A DNA stretch of 64,000 nt from Aristolochia californica (GCA_029961685.1 JARWKL010000011.1:6264501-6328500), one strand, 5' to 3'. Numbered from the stretch's first letter, positions 10,480-21,951 are shown. Made by a program: numbers and translations. The notes: a model not told the origin generated them from the sequence alone.

Positions 10480-10640
10480 AATGCTTGAACTTGGAACAGG
10501 TTTTCTTGATATGTCATTTCTTCTTGTAGAAGAAACATTTGACATCGCCCATAGATTCTTTATTAAGAGGCGTTTTTCCCTTCCCTTTCTACTCAATATA
10601 ATTTTCTCCATTTAAGGGAACAATAGAGGAATCAAAGGTT
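10480..10640 (-). pseudogene. Element K gag remnant with broken zinc knuckle
   Basis: Minus-strand codons give VKCFFYKKK, a stop, then HIKKTCSKFKHWL, a CX2CX4HX4C knuckle in which the second Cys is Tyr and a stop sits before the His. About 25 residues upstream is PLNGENYIE, which resembles the gag N-terminus. Most of gag between the two is therefore deleted. Confidence 0.6.
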
Positions 10641-10649
10641 GGGACAAAT

Positions 10650-11830
10650 AAAGTTTGAAGAGCTGCAAAAAAAAGATAACAAGCTTACTAAACATGTAAT
10701 GAAACCAATTTTTTGAATACTTACTCATGTAATCGAAACAAATAAATTAGCGTGTCATTATAATCTTTCTTGTGGGCTTAGATTATAACACATAAGCGAT
10801 TTATGTCTCTTTATGATGGGACCTAGAAATTTGTTTGTAAATAAATATTCTAAGCCTGTGGGCAACTAGAATTTTTTTTAAAAAATATTTTTGTCCCATC
10901 CTAATTGATCACTTAAATATAATATTTACCCTGTGGGGTTAAATTATTATATCTCCATGTTGAATTACAATTTTTTTTATATCATTAACTTTATGTGACT
11001 AAACTTTATGTCACTAGACATTTTCATAATTAAGAATGTTGTGGCAAATACTCAATTATTCAAATGTATACCATAAATATGACATAAAAATAATTGACTA
11101 AAATGAATGTCAATTAATAATCCTTATATTTAGGTCAACATAAAATATGCATAAAAAACTAAAGTATGCATAAAACCTAAATAAATTTTGCACAATTATT
11201 GAAATTGCATAAAGAGAGATTACTACAATTTTAATATATATTTTATGTATATCCAACGATAGGACAAAAATCTAGATAGCATAATGGTCACAAGGGCTTA
11301 ACTTGTGTCCATCGCACAGGTTCGAATCCCCACAGATGCAAGATTTTTATTCTGCTGCCGAGTTGGCTCGGCCAGCTCGCGGATGGGTCGGGTCAGCCAG
11401 TTGGAACAGGCGATTCAACCTGTCCGCACCACGACTCAGCCCATCCGAGTCAACCTAATCATTAAAGTCCGAGTCACGTCAACTCGTCCGACTCGTCTTA
11501 TCTAGACCGATCTTGTGCAACAGGTACAAGTTGACTCAGTCAAGTCAACTTGTTATTTAAATGAAACTTTCTTACCTAAGTTTCAATTTTTTTATTTACA
11601 TGCGCTAGAGGTTGTCTTCAACCTCCAGCCACATGCAAAGAGGACTCTTAGCATCCACAGGCGGCACTTTGCCCAATGTCGCCTCCCATCGGACTTTGGT
11701 GGTCGTTGTCTGACGGCGACATCGATCGACGCACAGCGCCGAGCGAGATGCCGGTTGGCTCCACAGTGCCGGCGCTCGCAGCGTACGCAGAGAGCTCCTC
11801 TCCACGGAAATGACTCCATATCAGAGAGGG
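10650..11830 (-). other. Element K 5' leader, non-coding, with a GC-rich block
   Basis: The leader is AT-rich from 10650 to 11270. A tRNA-like stretch lies at 11277-11338, and 11340-11820 is strikingly GC-richer, with repeated CGAGT/GACTC motifs and short overlapping open frames on both strands. None of these frames has a recognisable domain. The leader is long for a copia element, so part of it may be a captured or inserted sequence. Confidence 0.5.
11277..11338 (+). other. tRNA-like segment with box A- and box B-like motifs (possible SINE head)
   Basis: TAGCATAATGG resembles box A. GGTTCGAATCC, 40 bases downstream, is an exact box B. The T-arm pairs poorly beyond two base pairs and no acceptor stem is seen, so it is not a functional tRNA. 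A degenerate SINE head is possible, but no tail or target duplication was identified. Confidence 0.35.
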
Positions 11831-11832
11831 GA

Positions 11833-11844
11833 TCTCTTATACCA
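11833..11844 (-). promoter_or_regulatory. Primer-binding site of element K
   Basis: CTCTTATACCA on the plus strand differs by one base from the complement of the tRNA-Met site (CTCTGATACCA). It sits two bases from the LTR edge. Confidence 0.75.
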
Positions 11845-11846
11845 CA

Positions 11847-12194
11847 GGTAGGATTACTTTAATGAATTTTGAAACCATATATGAAATTCATAAACTGAAA
11901 TCGTACCTCTTGACATGGCGTCAACTTCTGGCCAACAGAGCTTCTCAACTATCGTCTTCGGTGAACAGAATGTCTCGTCTATCGCAGAGGCTCATCGATG
12001 GCAACATTCAGGCATACCTTTGCTAGACTAGACCCCCTTTTATAGCCTCCTCTCCATCAAAGGAGACCACCAAACCAATGGGAAACTGTAAGGTTGTAAC
12101 CGGTGACCACCATCAATGGAAAAGACCAACCGATGATGACAGGTCAGAGAAGACGACGGGTCACTTATGGTTAGAGAAATCGAACCGTTTAACA
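11847..12194 (-). repeat. Element K 5' LTR (348 bp)
   Basis: It is homologous to 6448-6791 and ends ..GTTTAACA on the plus strand. Confidence 0.9.
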
Positions 12195-12340
12195 TGGAAC
12201 TGGTTGAAAGAAGAAGAAAAGATAACTCTGTTTCAATCAGTCTCATAACAAATTGTCGTTAGGTTTTGCAGCATCAGTGTTGGGTGAACTTTGGAAGCTC
12301 GAGACGCTGCCGGAGGAGAGAAAGTGTGAATGGTGCCAAG
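12195..12340. repeat. 136-bp tandem repeat array, right part
   Basis: This is the remainder of the unit interrupted at 6447, followed by the start of a fourth unit at 12261 (AGGTTTTGCAGC). Homology ends near 12335. Confidence 0.88.
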
Positions 12341-12654
12341 AGATCGACTAGTTGCTTTCTCCTACTTACATGGAGGAACTAGTTCCAGCCCAGCTCCCCA
12401 GAGATTGGTCTTGACATGAGAAATAAAATGCTTTACCCTAATCTATCTAGCATGTACTTGACCGATTAAATGTTGGTTGGATGTGCAACATGACGTCGAA
12501 GACGCTTTCCGATATATGTATCAATGGGTAGAGAGTAAACCAGAAGCCATTGGGTTTTTTACATGAATCCAACCCTTTTCTTAACTAGTATCCATTAAGG
12601 TGATTAACAGGTTAGATTGCATAATCGATGGATTAGGGTACAACACTTTGTATC
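12341..12654. other. Non-coding sequence without recognised features
   Basis: No reading frame with a domain, no RNA gene and no clear repeat was seen. Confidence 0.5.
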
Positions 12655-12914
12655 TGTTGGAAGATATGAAGTAATTAGGGTGGCACTGATGTAGATCGTG
12701 TACGTTTTTTGTCTCTTATTCACTCGGTGAAGGGTATACTTATAATATTGATACTTTTGATACCTATAAATATAACTCAAGGGGGAGGGTTTGGAAAAAG
12801 TCCATAAGCCTATTCTTCCTCCTCTTTTCTCCAAATTCGTCATTCTTCTTCTTCTCCTTTAAAACTTTTTCTCCACAACTCTTCTTCTTCTCACCCCTTA
12901 CTCGTCTTCTAACA
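12655..12914 (+). mobile_element. Probable solo LTR related to the family X subtype of J
   Basis: It starts TGTTGGAAGATATGA and ends TTCTAACA, 260 bp. A TATA box lies in CCTATAAATATAACT at about 12763-12776, followed by CAAGGGGGAGGG and a pyrimidine-rich tail. The body shares ordered blocks with 41110-41240 at the end of J. No matching 5-bp duplication was found at its ends. Confidence 0.5.
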
Positions 12915-13600
12915 TGATTATACATTATGAAGTCTTAAGTTTCAACAATATCTCACGAACCCATTACAATAAAATGGGTACATGAACTGTTTTAAAGCAA
13001 AAGGTTGGGCTATCTGAATGCAGGTTGGACATCACCATGTTTGCCTTTGTAACTTGTTTTTCTGCTTGAGCTGATAACATCTCTTATCTTGCTGCCCCAT
13101 GGATCTTCTCATTGTTTTTAAGATTATTTAACATGGAGAAGAAGGATTAAAAGTTTTGGAATTCAGAAAAATAGGCTAAGGGTGGTACGAGTTTCCAATT
13201 TTGGTTTGGAGCCCCTTAGTTTAGGAAACTTGATAAAACTGAGGAAGATGGTGCCTTTCTCTCTTGGATGTTGTTTCTTGATTCACTTTAAGAGGTTCTT
13301 AATTAGCTTACAAGAGGATTTTTTACTTTCCCAAGAACTGGTCTTTCCTTTTCTGGTTTCCTTGGTTCCACACCAGTGCTCATTCGTTGGCTTGCTCAAG
13401 AAGGAAAAGTCATATTAACAAGTTGATAGTGCTCTTATTTTGAAGGGAAAGTTGGTTAAAGATGGATCTTAGCTGAGGACACGTGAGAAAATTGATATTG
13501 TAGCTGGATTATCTACCTTCTATGGGCTGTTTTTGCCTAAAAAATGTTTATTGCAGCATCCTGTTGTGAAGCAATACGTGGTGGTGTTTTCTTTTACATT
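12915..13600. other. Region without recognised genes, upstream of copia L
   Basis: Non-coding by inspection. The LTR and primer site expected for element L were not found here. Confidence 0.45.
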
Positions 13601-13602
13601 GG

Positions 13603-14510
13603 TTGAGTAAAAAAAAATTCTCCATTGCAGAAGAACACTTTTCAAGTATGTTTGGTAAAACTGATTTACTCAATATCATTACTGTTCCACTTAAAGGTTT
13701 ATCAAATTACTTGAGTTGGTCACAATATGTTAAGAGGTTTTTCATTACTCGAGACTTGTTTGACCACTTGAATAAGCCTCCTCAAATTGTTGGTGAAGAA
13801 GAGGTTATTTATAAAAGAAATTATTTTAAAGAGGATACTCTTGTCATTAGCTCATTGATTAACAATATGAAAGAAAAAATGGAAAATAATGTAGTCCATC
13901 TTGAAACTACAAAACTTGTTTGGGATACTTGGGCCAAACTTTGTTTTGGTGCTAATAGTCTACAAAAGTTATATGATGAGAATTTGCATGATCACTTTAC
14001 CAAGTTTAGAGGCATTACGCAAGAGTGAAAACTTGTTCAACCTTATTCCATTGACATTGTAATTCAAAAAAAAACAACGAGAAGCATTGGTGGCCGCCAT
14101 TTGCCTTGCAAATATGAAACCGTATCTTGAAGTAGCTAAGACTCAAATTCTTAGCTCTACAGCCTTGCCCTTATTTGATGACATATGTGCCATCATGCTT
14201 CGTATCCCCGATACTTCTTCAATCACTTCTTCAAATATACTATCAGCTTTGTATTCCCATAATAGAGGAAGCAATGAAAATAATAGAGGAAGAGGAGATA
14301 TGGTAGAGGTGGCAGACTTAGTCAAGGGTCTCAAAGGACAAACAATCCAAATTTGGATATGCCCTTGTTGTGGAGAGCTTAATCACCTTGTTAATACATG
14401 CGGAAAAATATATGGAAAACCAAAGTGGCTTACTGCTAACCAAGCTTCCACTACAACTAAGAATGAAAGGAATATTGAAACTAAAAAAGGCAAAAAAATC
14501 CTTTACTAAT
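13603..14510 (+). pseudogene. Element L gag remnant
   Basis: Residues from ITVPLKGLSNYLSWSQYVKRFF onward fit a copia gag N-terminus, and LVWDTWAKLCFG and KLYDENLHDHFT fit the UBN2 gag domain. A frame break lies near 14030. The second part (14087-14509) ends with WICPCCGELNHLVNTCGKIYGKP, a complete CX2CX4HX4C zinc knuckle that binds nucleic acid in intact gag. Confidence 0.85.
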
Positions 14511-14599
14511 GAGGATTTTGAGTTACTTCATATACTCAAAGCTATGTTCCAAACCCCTCGACCACAACATCAACATCACCTTCTACTACTATTGCAACC

Positions 14600-14860
14600 A
14601 CTATTACAGGTATGTTCTCTACTGCATCTCACTCTCCATCTCCTTGGATCATTGACTCAGGAGCCTCAGAGCATCTAATTGGTAATGTTAAACTCTTGAG
14701 TTTTTTTTCTCTCCTTATACAAAAGAGAAGTTTGTATCCATAGCTTACAGATCTCAAACCAAAGTACATGGGATGGGATCCACCTTTGCTTCACTTTCTT
14801 TTCCTTTAGATGATGTCTTGTTTGTTCTCCATTCCCATTAAAGTTTCATTGCTATATAAT
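14600..14860 (+). pseudogene. Element L protease remnant
   Basis: A plus-strand reading gives PWIIDSGASEHLIGN. The catalytic DSGA is at 14654-14665. The frame then breaks in the poly-T run at 14700. It would be the aspartic protease that processes the polyprotein. Confidence 0.82.
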
Positions 14861-14905
14861 TTTTTTCCTATTCATTGTACCTTCCAAGTTCTGTAGACGA
14901 AACAA

Positions 14906-15712
14906 ATGATTGGTAGAGACCATGAGAAAGGGGGTCTTTACTTCTTGGATGCACTAGCAGTCATTGGCACGACAAGTTCAAAAGCAGAGGCTCTTCAATA
15001 CCCTAATAGATTGAGACATCCCTCACTTCAATCCATCCAAACATTATTTCCTTCACTCGAATTTGCATCTAATTTACTATGCAAAGTGTGTTTCTTAAGT
15101 AAACACCATATGAATCCGCACTCTCCTCAATATGAAATTAAGGGTGTTGCCCCATTCTCTTTAATTCACAATGAAGTGCGGGGACAACTCAATGTCTCAA
15201 ATATTTCTCAGTCCAAATATTTTATTATTTTTGTTGATGACTATACTAGAGTGACATGGTTAATTTTTATGAAACATAGGTATGAAGTTTTACCTATTTT
15301 TAAATCCTTTCATTTTATGATCTTTGCTCAATTTGGTTCACAATTGAAAGTGCTTCAATTTGACAATGCTAAAGAATATATGTCCAGTGAGTTCTATAGT
15401 TTTTGTAGTGAGCATGTCATTATTCATCAATCACTACATCCCTACACTCCACAAAAAAATGGAGCAGCTGAGAGGAAAAATAGACACTTAGTTAAAGTTG
15501 CTAGGGCTATACTACAACACATGGATGTGTCTCGTTTTTATAGGAAAAATATGGTTCTCACAACATGTCTTCTTATTAATCGGTTGCCTTCTTTAGTCCT
15601 TCACAAGAAGACACCATACTCTATGTTGTTTCCAGATGATGATATTTTTCCTCTTCCCTTAAAAGTCTTTGGGTGTACTTGCTTTGTTCATGATACGCTT
15701 AACTCAAAATAG
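14906..15712 (+). pseudogene. Element L GAG-pre-integrase and integrase core remnant
   Basis: An open stretch of 268 codons carries RLRHPSLQSIQTLFPSLEF, CKVCFLSKHHM (zinc-binding end), HNEVRGQ in place of the usual HSDVWGP, FIIFVDDYTRVTWLIFMKHR, LQFDNAKEYMSSEF in place of RSDNAKEY, and HPYTPQKNGAAERKNRHLVKVARAIL. The core Asp of the first motif is changed (HNE); the catalytic Asp of the FDNAKEY block and the Glu of AAERKN are kept. The open frame ends in a stop after NSK. It is not functional, because the surrounding frames are broken. Confidence 0.9.
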
Positions 15713-16194
15713 TAAGTTGACATCTCATTATGTTAAGTATATTTCAGACTCATAAAGGTTATGTATGTTACAACCCCCAATTGAAATGGTTATTTGTATC
15801 AGGAGATGTGACCTTTCTAGAGCAACAACCTTCCTACCTCTTAGGTACTACTCCACCTAGATTCTCATCCTTTGCAGAGTTCCCAAGCCTATGGTAACAT
15901 TGGACAATCTCATAAGAACCAACATAGCCATTACTATTCATCCCCTTAACACATTGACCGATCCTCCTCCTACAGATTCTACAAATTCTCTAGAGGTAAG
16001 TTCCTCTTCTGCTTCACCAATTATGTTCCACCCGCTCTATGATACCAGACTTATTGCTCTTAGAAAATAACCACAGTCTTGTGCCCAACCATCTACAATT
16101 CATTTCATATCTAATTTTTTTTTCCAGTCATTGGTTGTCTCCCAGTTGTTGCACATATTTTACTTCTCTTTCTTCTACCCTCTTCCTAGGTCAT

Positions 16195-16320
16195 TTTAGT
16201 GGGGCTCTCAAACATCCAAGGTGGAAAGCAACAATGGAAGAAGAGATGGCACCACTATATGAAAATCAGACTTATTTACTAGTCATGCTACCCCTACACG
16301 TGGGTGACACTTTAACATAG
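16195..16320 (+). pseudogene. Element L truncated reverse transcriptase start
   Basis: ALKHPRWKATMEEEMAPLYENQT is the conserved copia block at the start of the reverse transcriptase. Similarity ends a few residues later. Confidence 0.75.
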
Positions 16321-17149
16321 TTTATACATATTTTAATTTATTTGGTGGCACCACTTTTGTCTTTTGGTACACAGTGGACTCAATTATTCACCATTTATAT
16401 GTCAAGTTCGTATCATAATTGAAATTGGAGAAGTGGTTTGAGAGTAATAATTTATTTATCGTATTGATGACTAAAAATTATTTGGTAAGTTTGAGAGATA
16501 TTGGAGTACAATTAAGATATTCAAGGTCATTATTCTTTTATTTCATCCTCATCATAAGATCCACTCTTTTAAATATTTGTTTCCAAGAATTATGGTGATG
16601 AAGTAGGATTTCAAATTCTTGAAGCTACAACTTTTATAGAGGATCTTCGTAAAGAATATGCAGTTTGAAGCAAATTGGATTTATATGGTCTAGTAAGAGG
16701 TTCTACTTATACAAAGCAAGTTGATGTTGGATTAACACAAAGTTATCATCTAGGAAGAAGAAGGTTAGAATTTAATAAATATATTAATAATATATCTTCA
16801 GAACATTTGTAAATTCAGATCTAGATATGTCTTAGACCACATGGCTTTATATGATCCGATAAGTATATCATAATAATGAAACTACAATTGACATACCTAT
16901 TGTATAATGAGTCTTACTGCTTAAGATTTTTGGTTGTACTAGTTTCTATTGTTGTATCTATGGTTGCAGAAGAGGTAGTGTACAAATTAGCATAGCTTTT
17001 TTAAGTTGCAAGAGATTGTAAAAGTATTTATGAATGCACAAGATCGGCTAAGATGTAGAATGGAAGGCAATTTTTATTGGCCTTATTTTCACTCTTCCAT
17101 ATTCTTGTTTTCTAACTTCTTCCCTTTCCTTTTTCTCCATTCTCATCTC
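16321..17149. other. No recognised gene
   Basis: AT-rich. Short frames such as the one around 16640-16800 (KLDLYGLVRGSTYTKQVDV) look faintly protein-like but match nothing I recognise. Confidence 0.4.
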
Positions 17150-17177
17150 TTCTTCTTCTTCTTCTTCTTCTTCTTCT

Positions 17178-17269
<92 letters not shown>
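17150..17269. repeat. Compound microsatellite (TTC)n(TC)n(TA)n
   Basis: A TTC run to about 17180 is followed by about 27 TC units to 17234 and about 17 TA units to 17269. The three runs adjoin without spacers. Confidence 0.95.
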
Positions 17270-17271
<2 letters not shown>

Positions 17272-18184
17272 TCTTTTTTTTCTTTTCTCTCACCCTTTTT
17301 TCAGCCAAGTATATTTGGATCAATAATATGGTGAATTCTTTTCATGCATCTATTGAATGTATTATCCAATCACCCCAATAATACCCTTTGTCTATTACTT
17401 TTTGTCATTTGAAACACTGGTAGTTTTTGAAATCTATATGATGAAATTCCAATTTTTCTCTTCCTTTTGTTGTCTATTTTGAAATACTTGAGTAGTTTTT
17501 TTGTGCAATGTTGAACCCTTCTACAAGATCAGCTTGAACAACATGAGTTTTACTCATCTTCCTTTTGTGATTATGTAGTGATTTAAATAGTCGTAAAGCC
17601 AAAAAGGTTGGAAAGGGAAACAAATAGGGATGGGAAAATTATGTCTTTGGGACCTAAAAATATGATATATATATATATATATATATAATAGGCATATTGG
17701 CCAATACACTCCCCCTATATTGCCCTACATCAACCAATATGCTTAATATTAGGTAGGAAAAAATTAATATTGTGTCGATAAACGCATTTTACATAATACA
17801 TGTTGATGATGAGTCCATCCCTACATAATATAAATATGATTTGATAAAAATGTATTATTCTTAAAATTGAAGCTCCTTTTGAAAACAATTCCGATAAAAT
17901 TGCGACCTTCTTTTTTTCCTTTAAGGGTTCAAATTATTTTAATATTAATTTTTAAAAATAAATAAACTTTGTAAAACATTTCATTTCACAACTCTAATAT
18001 GTGTATATTGTGATTTTGCTAGAAACTGCAAATTCAATCTTTATCAAAGGTTTAAAGAAAGAATTATCTATTATTTCCAAATTATCAAATATCTATGTAT
18101 ATTTCATTTCCTAGTTAAAATGTCAATATCTAAGATTACCAATATGAATATTTATAAAAATATTAAATAATTTAAAAATATAAA
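17270..18184. other. AT-rich non-coding sequence
   Basis: An (AT)n run lies at about 17660-17686. No gene recognised. Confidence 0.45.
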
Positions 18185-18522
18185 TATTGAATTTTTGGGA
18201 AAGAGAATATTTCACTGACTTGTTTTAATGTGAGTACAATGAGGTTCTATTTATAATAGAGGAAACAAGTAGAATCCAATTACAATTAAACTACCCTTAT
18301 TCAAGTTACACCCAAAGTTAAATACTAAAATATGAGTCCTAGAATAATTGAATAATTGAACATAAATAGAAGACTAACATAACTAAAACACTTTCAAATA
18401 AACTCTTTTGTGAAACTTCCTCTTGTGAGACTCCTCTTAGACTCCACCATATGAATTTTGGCTCTTGTGAGACTTTTTATTGTGAGAGTCACATAAGACT
18501 CTTTCGCACTTGTTCCTCAACA
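18185..18522 (-). repeat. Element C 3' LTR
   Basis: It starts TATTGAATTTTT on the plus strand (the first TGTT has mutated to TATT) and ends CTCAACA. Confidence 0.9.
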
Positions 18523-20356
18523 CTCCTCCTCAAGTTGGAGTTTATTTATTCAGTTTGAAATGAAAAAAATTCTTGGTCTTCAATCTTGACCTTCAATCTA
18601 CTTTGGTTAAATTTTTTTCAAAGATGTAAAATCTTTATTTGTCGTTCTCCCCATTTCTTGAATATTTTGGTCACATAAAAATTAGCACAATATGTGAAAC
18701 AAAATACCTCTTTCTTGTACTTCTTCTTCGACTTCTCCCCCTCAAGCTAGGGATAAAAAAGATAGAGACTCAACCTGGATAAAACATAATATAGGAGAAG
18801 AAAATCACTCATATCCATGTGATAAAGCTCCATACACCAATTAAAATTGTCATAGTCTGAAAAACACTCTGCTCAATTTTAAAGGCAGAAAGATGGCCCA
18901 ACTTCAAGGCACAACAAAGAGACTACTCACTTTTAAGGGTAGCTCAAACACAAATCACCACTTGGGTGAAGAATAAAATATTTGACTCGAGGTGGATGTT
19001 GGGCACACTCCCATATTTTTTAGGTATTGGGTCTAGGTATTGCTCTGAAGTGATGAAAATAGAAGATGATAAGCTAAAAAAATACTAGAAGAAAATGACT
19101 TTAACAAGAAGGAGGTGACTATGCAACTCTCATACTTCCAAAATAATCCAGAATGTGACTTTTCTTTTTGAAAAACTAGGGGAGACTATAATTGTAGAAC
19201 TTAATAAATTTGACCAAGTATAACTTTTATTAGGTAACCAAAAATTTTTGGTGTTGGCGATGTGGAAGATACACATCCAAGTAACAAAAGCACAAAACTT
19301 TAAAGCAAAATCGAAGCAAGATATTGCATTCCTTAAATGAGCACATCATAAATTTAATAAGTCAAACAAAATATCTTTGGTTAGAAGATAAATTTGGCTA
19401 AAAAACTAAGACTCTAGGAAAAAAGAAAACTCAATTTATGTCAATGCATGAAGAAACAATAGGATATAAAAAAGAAAAAATGAGAGATTTTCATTAGAAT
19501 TGACTTTTGGTACTTCTGATATCGATATCTCTCAAAATATAGCTTAGAATCATAACTGGTTTGTTGGTTGAGAAACTGGACTAAAGGAGCTTTAATTGGA
19601 TACCCAATTTGACATAAAAAGATTTGTTCTTGAATGTGTTAAAACCACTTGATTTACTTAATTCTGTAGAATAACTGTGCTCGACTTCAATGAGAATATC
19701 TCTTTCCATATATATTTGATTGATATGAACGTTGACCCTTCTGAAACTAGAATATAATATCTTTCATTAAAGTATAATATTTATTTATAAAATATACTTA
19801 TTTTTTAGAGAAAGAATCTGATATATTGTGGATGCTACAATCTTACCGAACTGAGTACTCTTTCTTCTTTAGCCAGCATGACTATTGACTATTCCGATAT
19901 TGATATCTCTTTATAGAAAACTCAGATTAAGAATTTTTTAATTGGTTAAAAATATACTTATAGATCTTTCTTTTGACATTTAATTCTCCATATAAAGTTT
20001 TATTCTTGATGGCATAAAACGTCTAAAAAAATTGAAGCTTCCTGTTACTACTCAAACCTCTCTTGTTGTCTAACCTTTACTGCTTCAAATATTGATTTCT
20101 TTTTGTAAAAACCCCGATCACCAAAATTAATTTTACGTTGGAAAGTAGACCAAAAGATCTTCCCGTCAATATATAACTTGTAATCAGAAACATTCAGTAT
20201 AGAGGTGAGAACTCCAAAACAAAATATGTACTATAACATGAAAGAAAGAAAAAAGATATAACACAAACCTAAACTACCAGATATGATATATAAAAAAAGG
20301 ATGACATTATCTCTGTGGATTCACTGTGTCAACTCACAAAACTAACTCTGATATCA

Positions 20357-20696
20357 TGTTGAATTTTTGAGAAAGAAAAATACTTCACTGACTTGTTGTA
20401 ATTTGAGTACAATAGTGTCTTTTTATAATATAAGAAACAAATAAAATCCAATTACAATTAAACTACCATTTTTCCAATTACACCCAAAGTTAAACACTAA
20501 AACATAAGTCCTAAAATAATGAACAACTAAACATAAAATATAAGACTAACACAACTAAAAAACCTTCAAATAAACTCTTCTATGAGACTTTCTCTTGTGA
20601 GACTCCTCTTAGACTCCACCATATTAATTTTAGTTCTTGTGAAACTTCTTGTTGTGAGAGTCACGTAAGACTCTCTTTCATACTTGTTCTTCAATA
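20357..20696 (-). repeat. Element C 5' LTR
   Basis: It starts TGTTGAATTTTTGAG and ends TTCAATA, the outer end having one change from CAACA. Confidence 0.9.
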
Positions 20697-20838
20697 ATAA
20701 AAGAATTTATAATATAAGATAGCAGTATCATAAGATTTTTTTTAACTCATAATTTTTTTTGTATTGAAATTTCAAAAACACAAAAAATGAGTTTATTGAA
20801 ATACTCTTTGCCATGTGTTGATTTTGCCCTATTAGACA

Positions 20839-21290
20839 ATGTCAGCTGAAGAAGGCCAAACCCTCCCCCCTTCGTGCTTCTTATCGGCCGTCAACTCTCC
20901 GACTTCGTCGATGCGCTCTGCTACAAATTCCATCTACTCAAACCTGGGGAATCCCCTTTGCCCTTCCACCAGTTTCTGAAGTCGGAGGCTCAGGCAGTTA
21001 GAGTCATCCTCTTCTTCGGGCGTAGCCCCGTCGACGCCTCCACCATAGCTACCCTTCCCTGCCTCCAGTGCATTGTACACACCTCCACCGGCGTCGAGCA
21101 CATTGACCTGGACGCGTGTAAGCGCCGAGGAATCGTTGTTACCAACGCCGGTACCGTGTTCTCCGAAGATGCTGCCGATTACGCCGTAGGCTCGTTGATT
21201 GATGTTATGCGAAGAATCTCTGCAGCTGATCTATATGTGCGGCACGGTTTGTGGGGATTACAGGGGGAATACCCTCTTGGAAGCTCCAAG
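20839..21290 (+). pseudogene. Hydroxypyruvate/glyoxylate reductase (HPR3-like) exon 1, truncated and frameshifted
   Basis: The 139-codon reading from 20874 to 21290 matches the N-terminal catalytic part of plant HPR3-type D-2-hydroxyacid dehydrogenases, which reduce hydroxypyruvate or glyoxylate with NAD(P)H. Signature blocks are TLPCLQCIVHTSTGVEHIDLDACKRR, GIVVTNAGTVFSEDAADYAVG and RRISAADLYVRHG. The exon ends at AAG|GTTAAC, where the family has an intron. An ATG at 20839 with a plausible start (MSAEEGQ) is one base out of frame with the body. The fault lies in the C-run at about 20862-20870, so it may be a real deletion or a sequence error. The NAD-binding Rossmann half (GIVGLGxIG) was not found downstream. 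I infer a dead fragment. Confidence 0.82.
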
Positions 21291-21299
21291 GTTAACTCT

Positions 21300-21462
21300 C
21301 TGTTTCTGCTCTCTTGTTTTACTTTTACTGTTTTTTTCTTGCAGAGCTCACTCGTGACCACACAAATGATTTGGATGAATTGTTAGGTTAGGTGCTGTTA
21401 GTGCACTCTGATGGAATCCCAAAAGGAGTGAAATTTGGGCAATTACCATTGATTGTAGCATT
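21300..21462 (+). other. Sequence downstream of the reductase exon, no second exon seen
   Basis: A pyrimidine tract with TTGCAG at 21338-21343 could be an acceptor. The sequence after it does not encode the expected cofactor domain. Confidence 0.4.
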
Positions 21463-21908
21463 GGAGATTATAAAAGTAAATATTTTGTTTAAATATTTTA
21501 TTTGTTAAATTCAGTTATTTTAATTTTTTATTTTTTATTAATTTATGCAAATCTAAAATCTATCTTATTTTATTAATAAAAAAGTTAGATAAAACCATCT
21601 TATAAAAGTTAAATATATCAAAGTATTTTTATATAATTAAATACCCTATTTATTTATTTATATAAAATTATTATTTTTAATATTATATTTAATTAATAAT
21701 TAAGAGTGAGAATTTATTTGTTGTTAAAGTAACAATTTGATTAAACATCTGGACCTTGTAAAAGTAAATATTTTTGTTTAGGTATTTTATTTTTTATATT
21801 AATTTAAAAAAATCTAAAATCTATCTTATTTCATTAATAAAAAATTTAAATAAAATCATCTTATAAAATTTAAATCTAGCAAAGTATTTTATATGATTAA
21901 ATACCCTC

Positions 21909-21951
<43 letters not shown>

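Larger units (their letters stand above)
6448..12194 (-). mobile_element. Copia element K: complete, decayed LTR retrotransposon
   Basis: The element is 5747 bp, on the minus strand, with LTRs at 6448-6791 and 11847-12194. The flanking 5-mers are TGGTA (6443-6447) and TGGAA (12195-12199), a target duplication with one change. The primer site is at 11833-11844 and a purine tract (GAGAAGA on the minus strand) adjoins the 3' LTR near 6792-6803. The pol order is protease, integrase, reverse transcriptase, RNase H, broken by many frameshifts and stops. Most of gag is missing, and a long leader of about 1.2 kb lies between the primer site and the coding remnants. Confidence 0.9.
13603..16320 (+). 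mobile_element. Copia element L: truncated gag-protease-integrase remnant
   Basis: The gag, protease and integrase remnants lie in that order on the plus strand. They stop just after the conserved reverse transcriptase start. The rest of the reverse transcriptase, RNase H and both LTRs were not found, so only the 5' half survives. The residue patterns match those of element G (55910-58797, minus), for example HPRWKATMEEEMAPLYENQT in L against HPRCKVVMDEEITALHENQT in G. Confidence 0.88.
18185..20696 (-). mobile_element. Family X element C: complete non-autonomous LTR retrotransposon
   Basis: The element is 2512 bp, on the minus strand. LTRs lie at 18185-18522 (338 bp) and 20357-20696 (340 bp), and a perfect 5-bp duplication ATAAA flanks it (18180-18184 and 20697-20701). 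A tRNA-Met primer site (complement of TGATATCAGAGTTAGT, two changes) is at 20341-20356, and the purine tract on the minus strand is at 18523-18540. The interior is non-coding and shares ordered blocks with A, D, F and J, including the (T)CCCCCTCAAGCT block at 18735. It sits about 140 bp upstream of the hydroxypyruvate reductase exon. Confidence 0.92.

Noticed and set aside
11277..11345. Functional tRNA gene
   Set aside because: T-arm pairs over only two base pairs and no acceptor stem is present.
11515..11862. GC-rich overlapping frames on both strands
   Set aside because: They overlap on both strands, have no recognisable motif, and lie in the leader of copia element K.
6448..12194. The 340-bp direct repeats as a segmental duplication
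   Set aside because: Primer site, purine tract, TG..CA ends and the 5-bp duplication show they are the LTRs of element K.
16400..16900. Organellar DNA insertion
   Set aside because: AT-richness and a protein-like patch suggested it, but no plastid or mitochondrial gene could be recognised.
17006..17326. 106-codon frame rich in Phe, Ser, Leu and Tyr-Ile
   Set aside because: It is a translation of the compound microsatellite.
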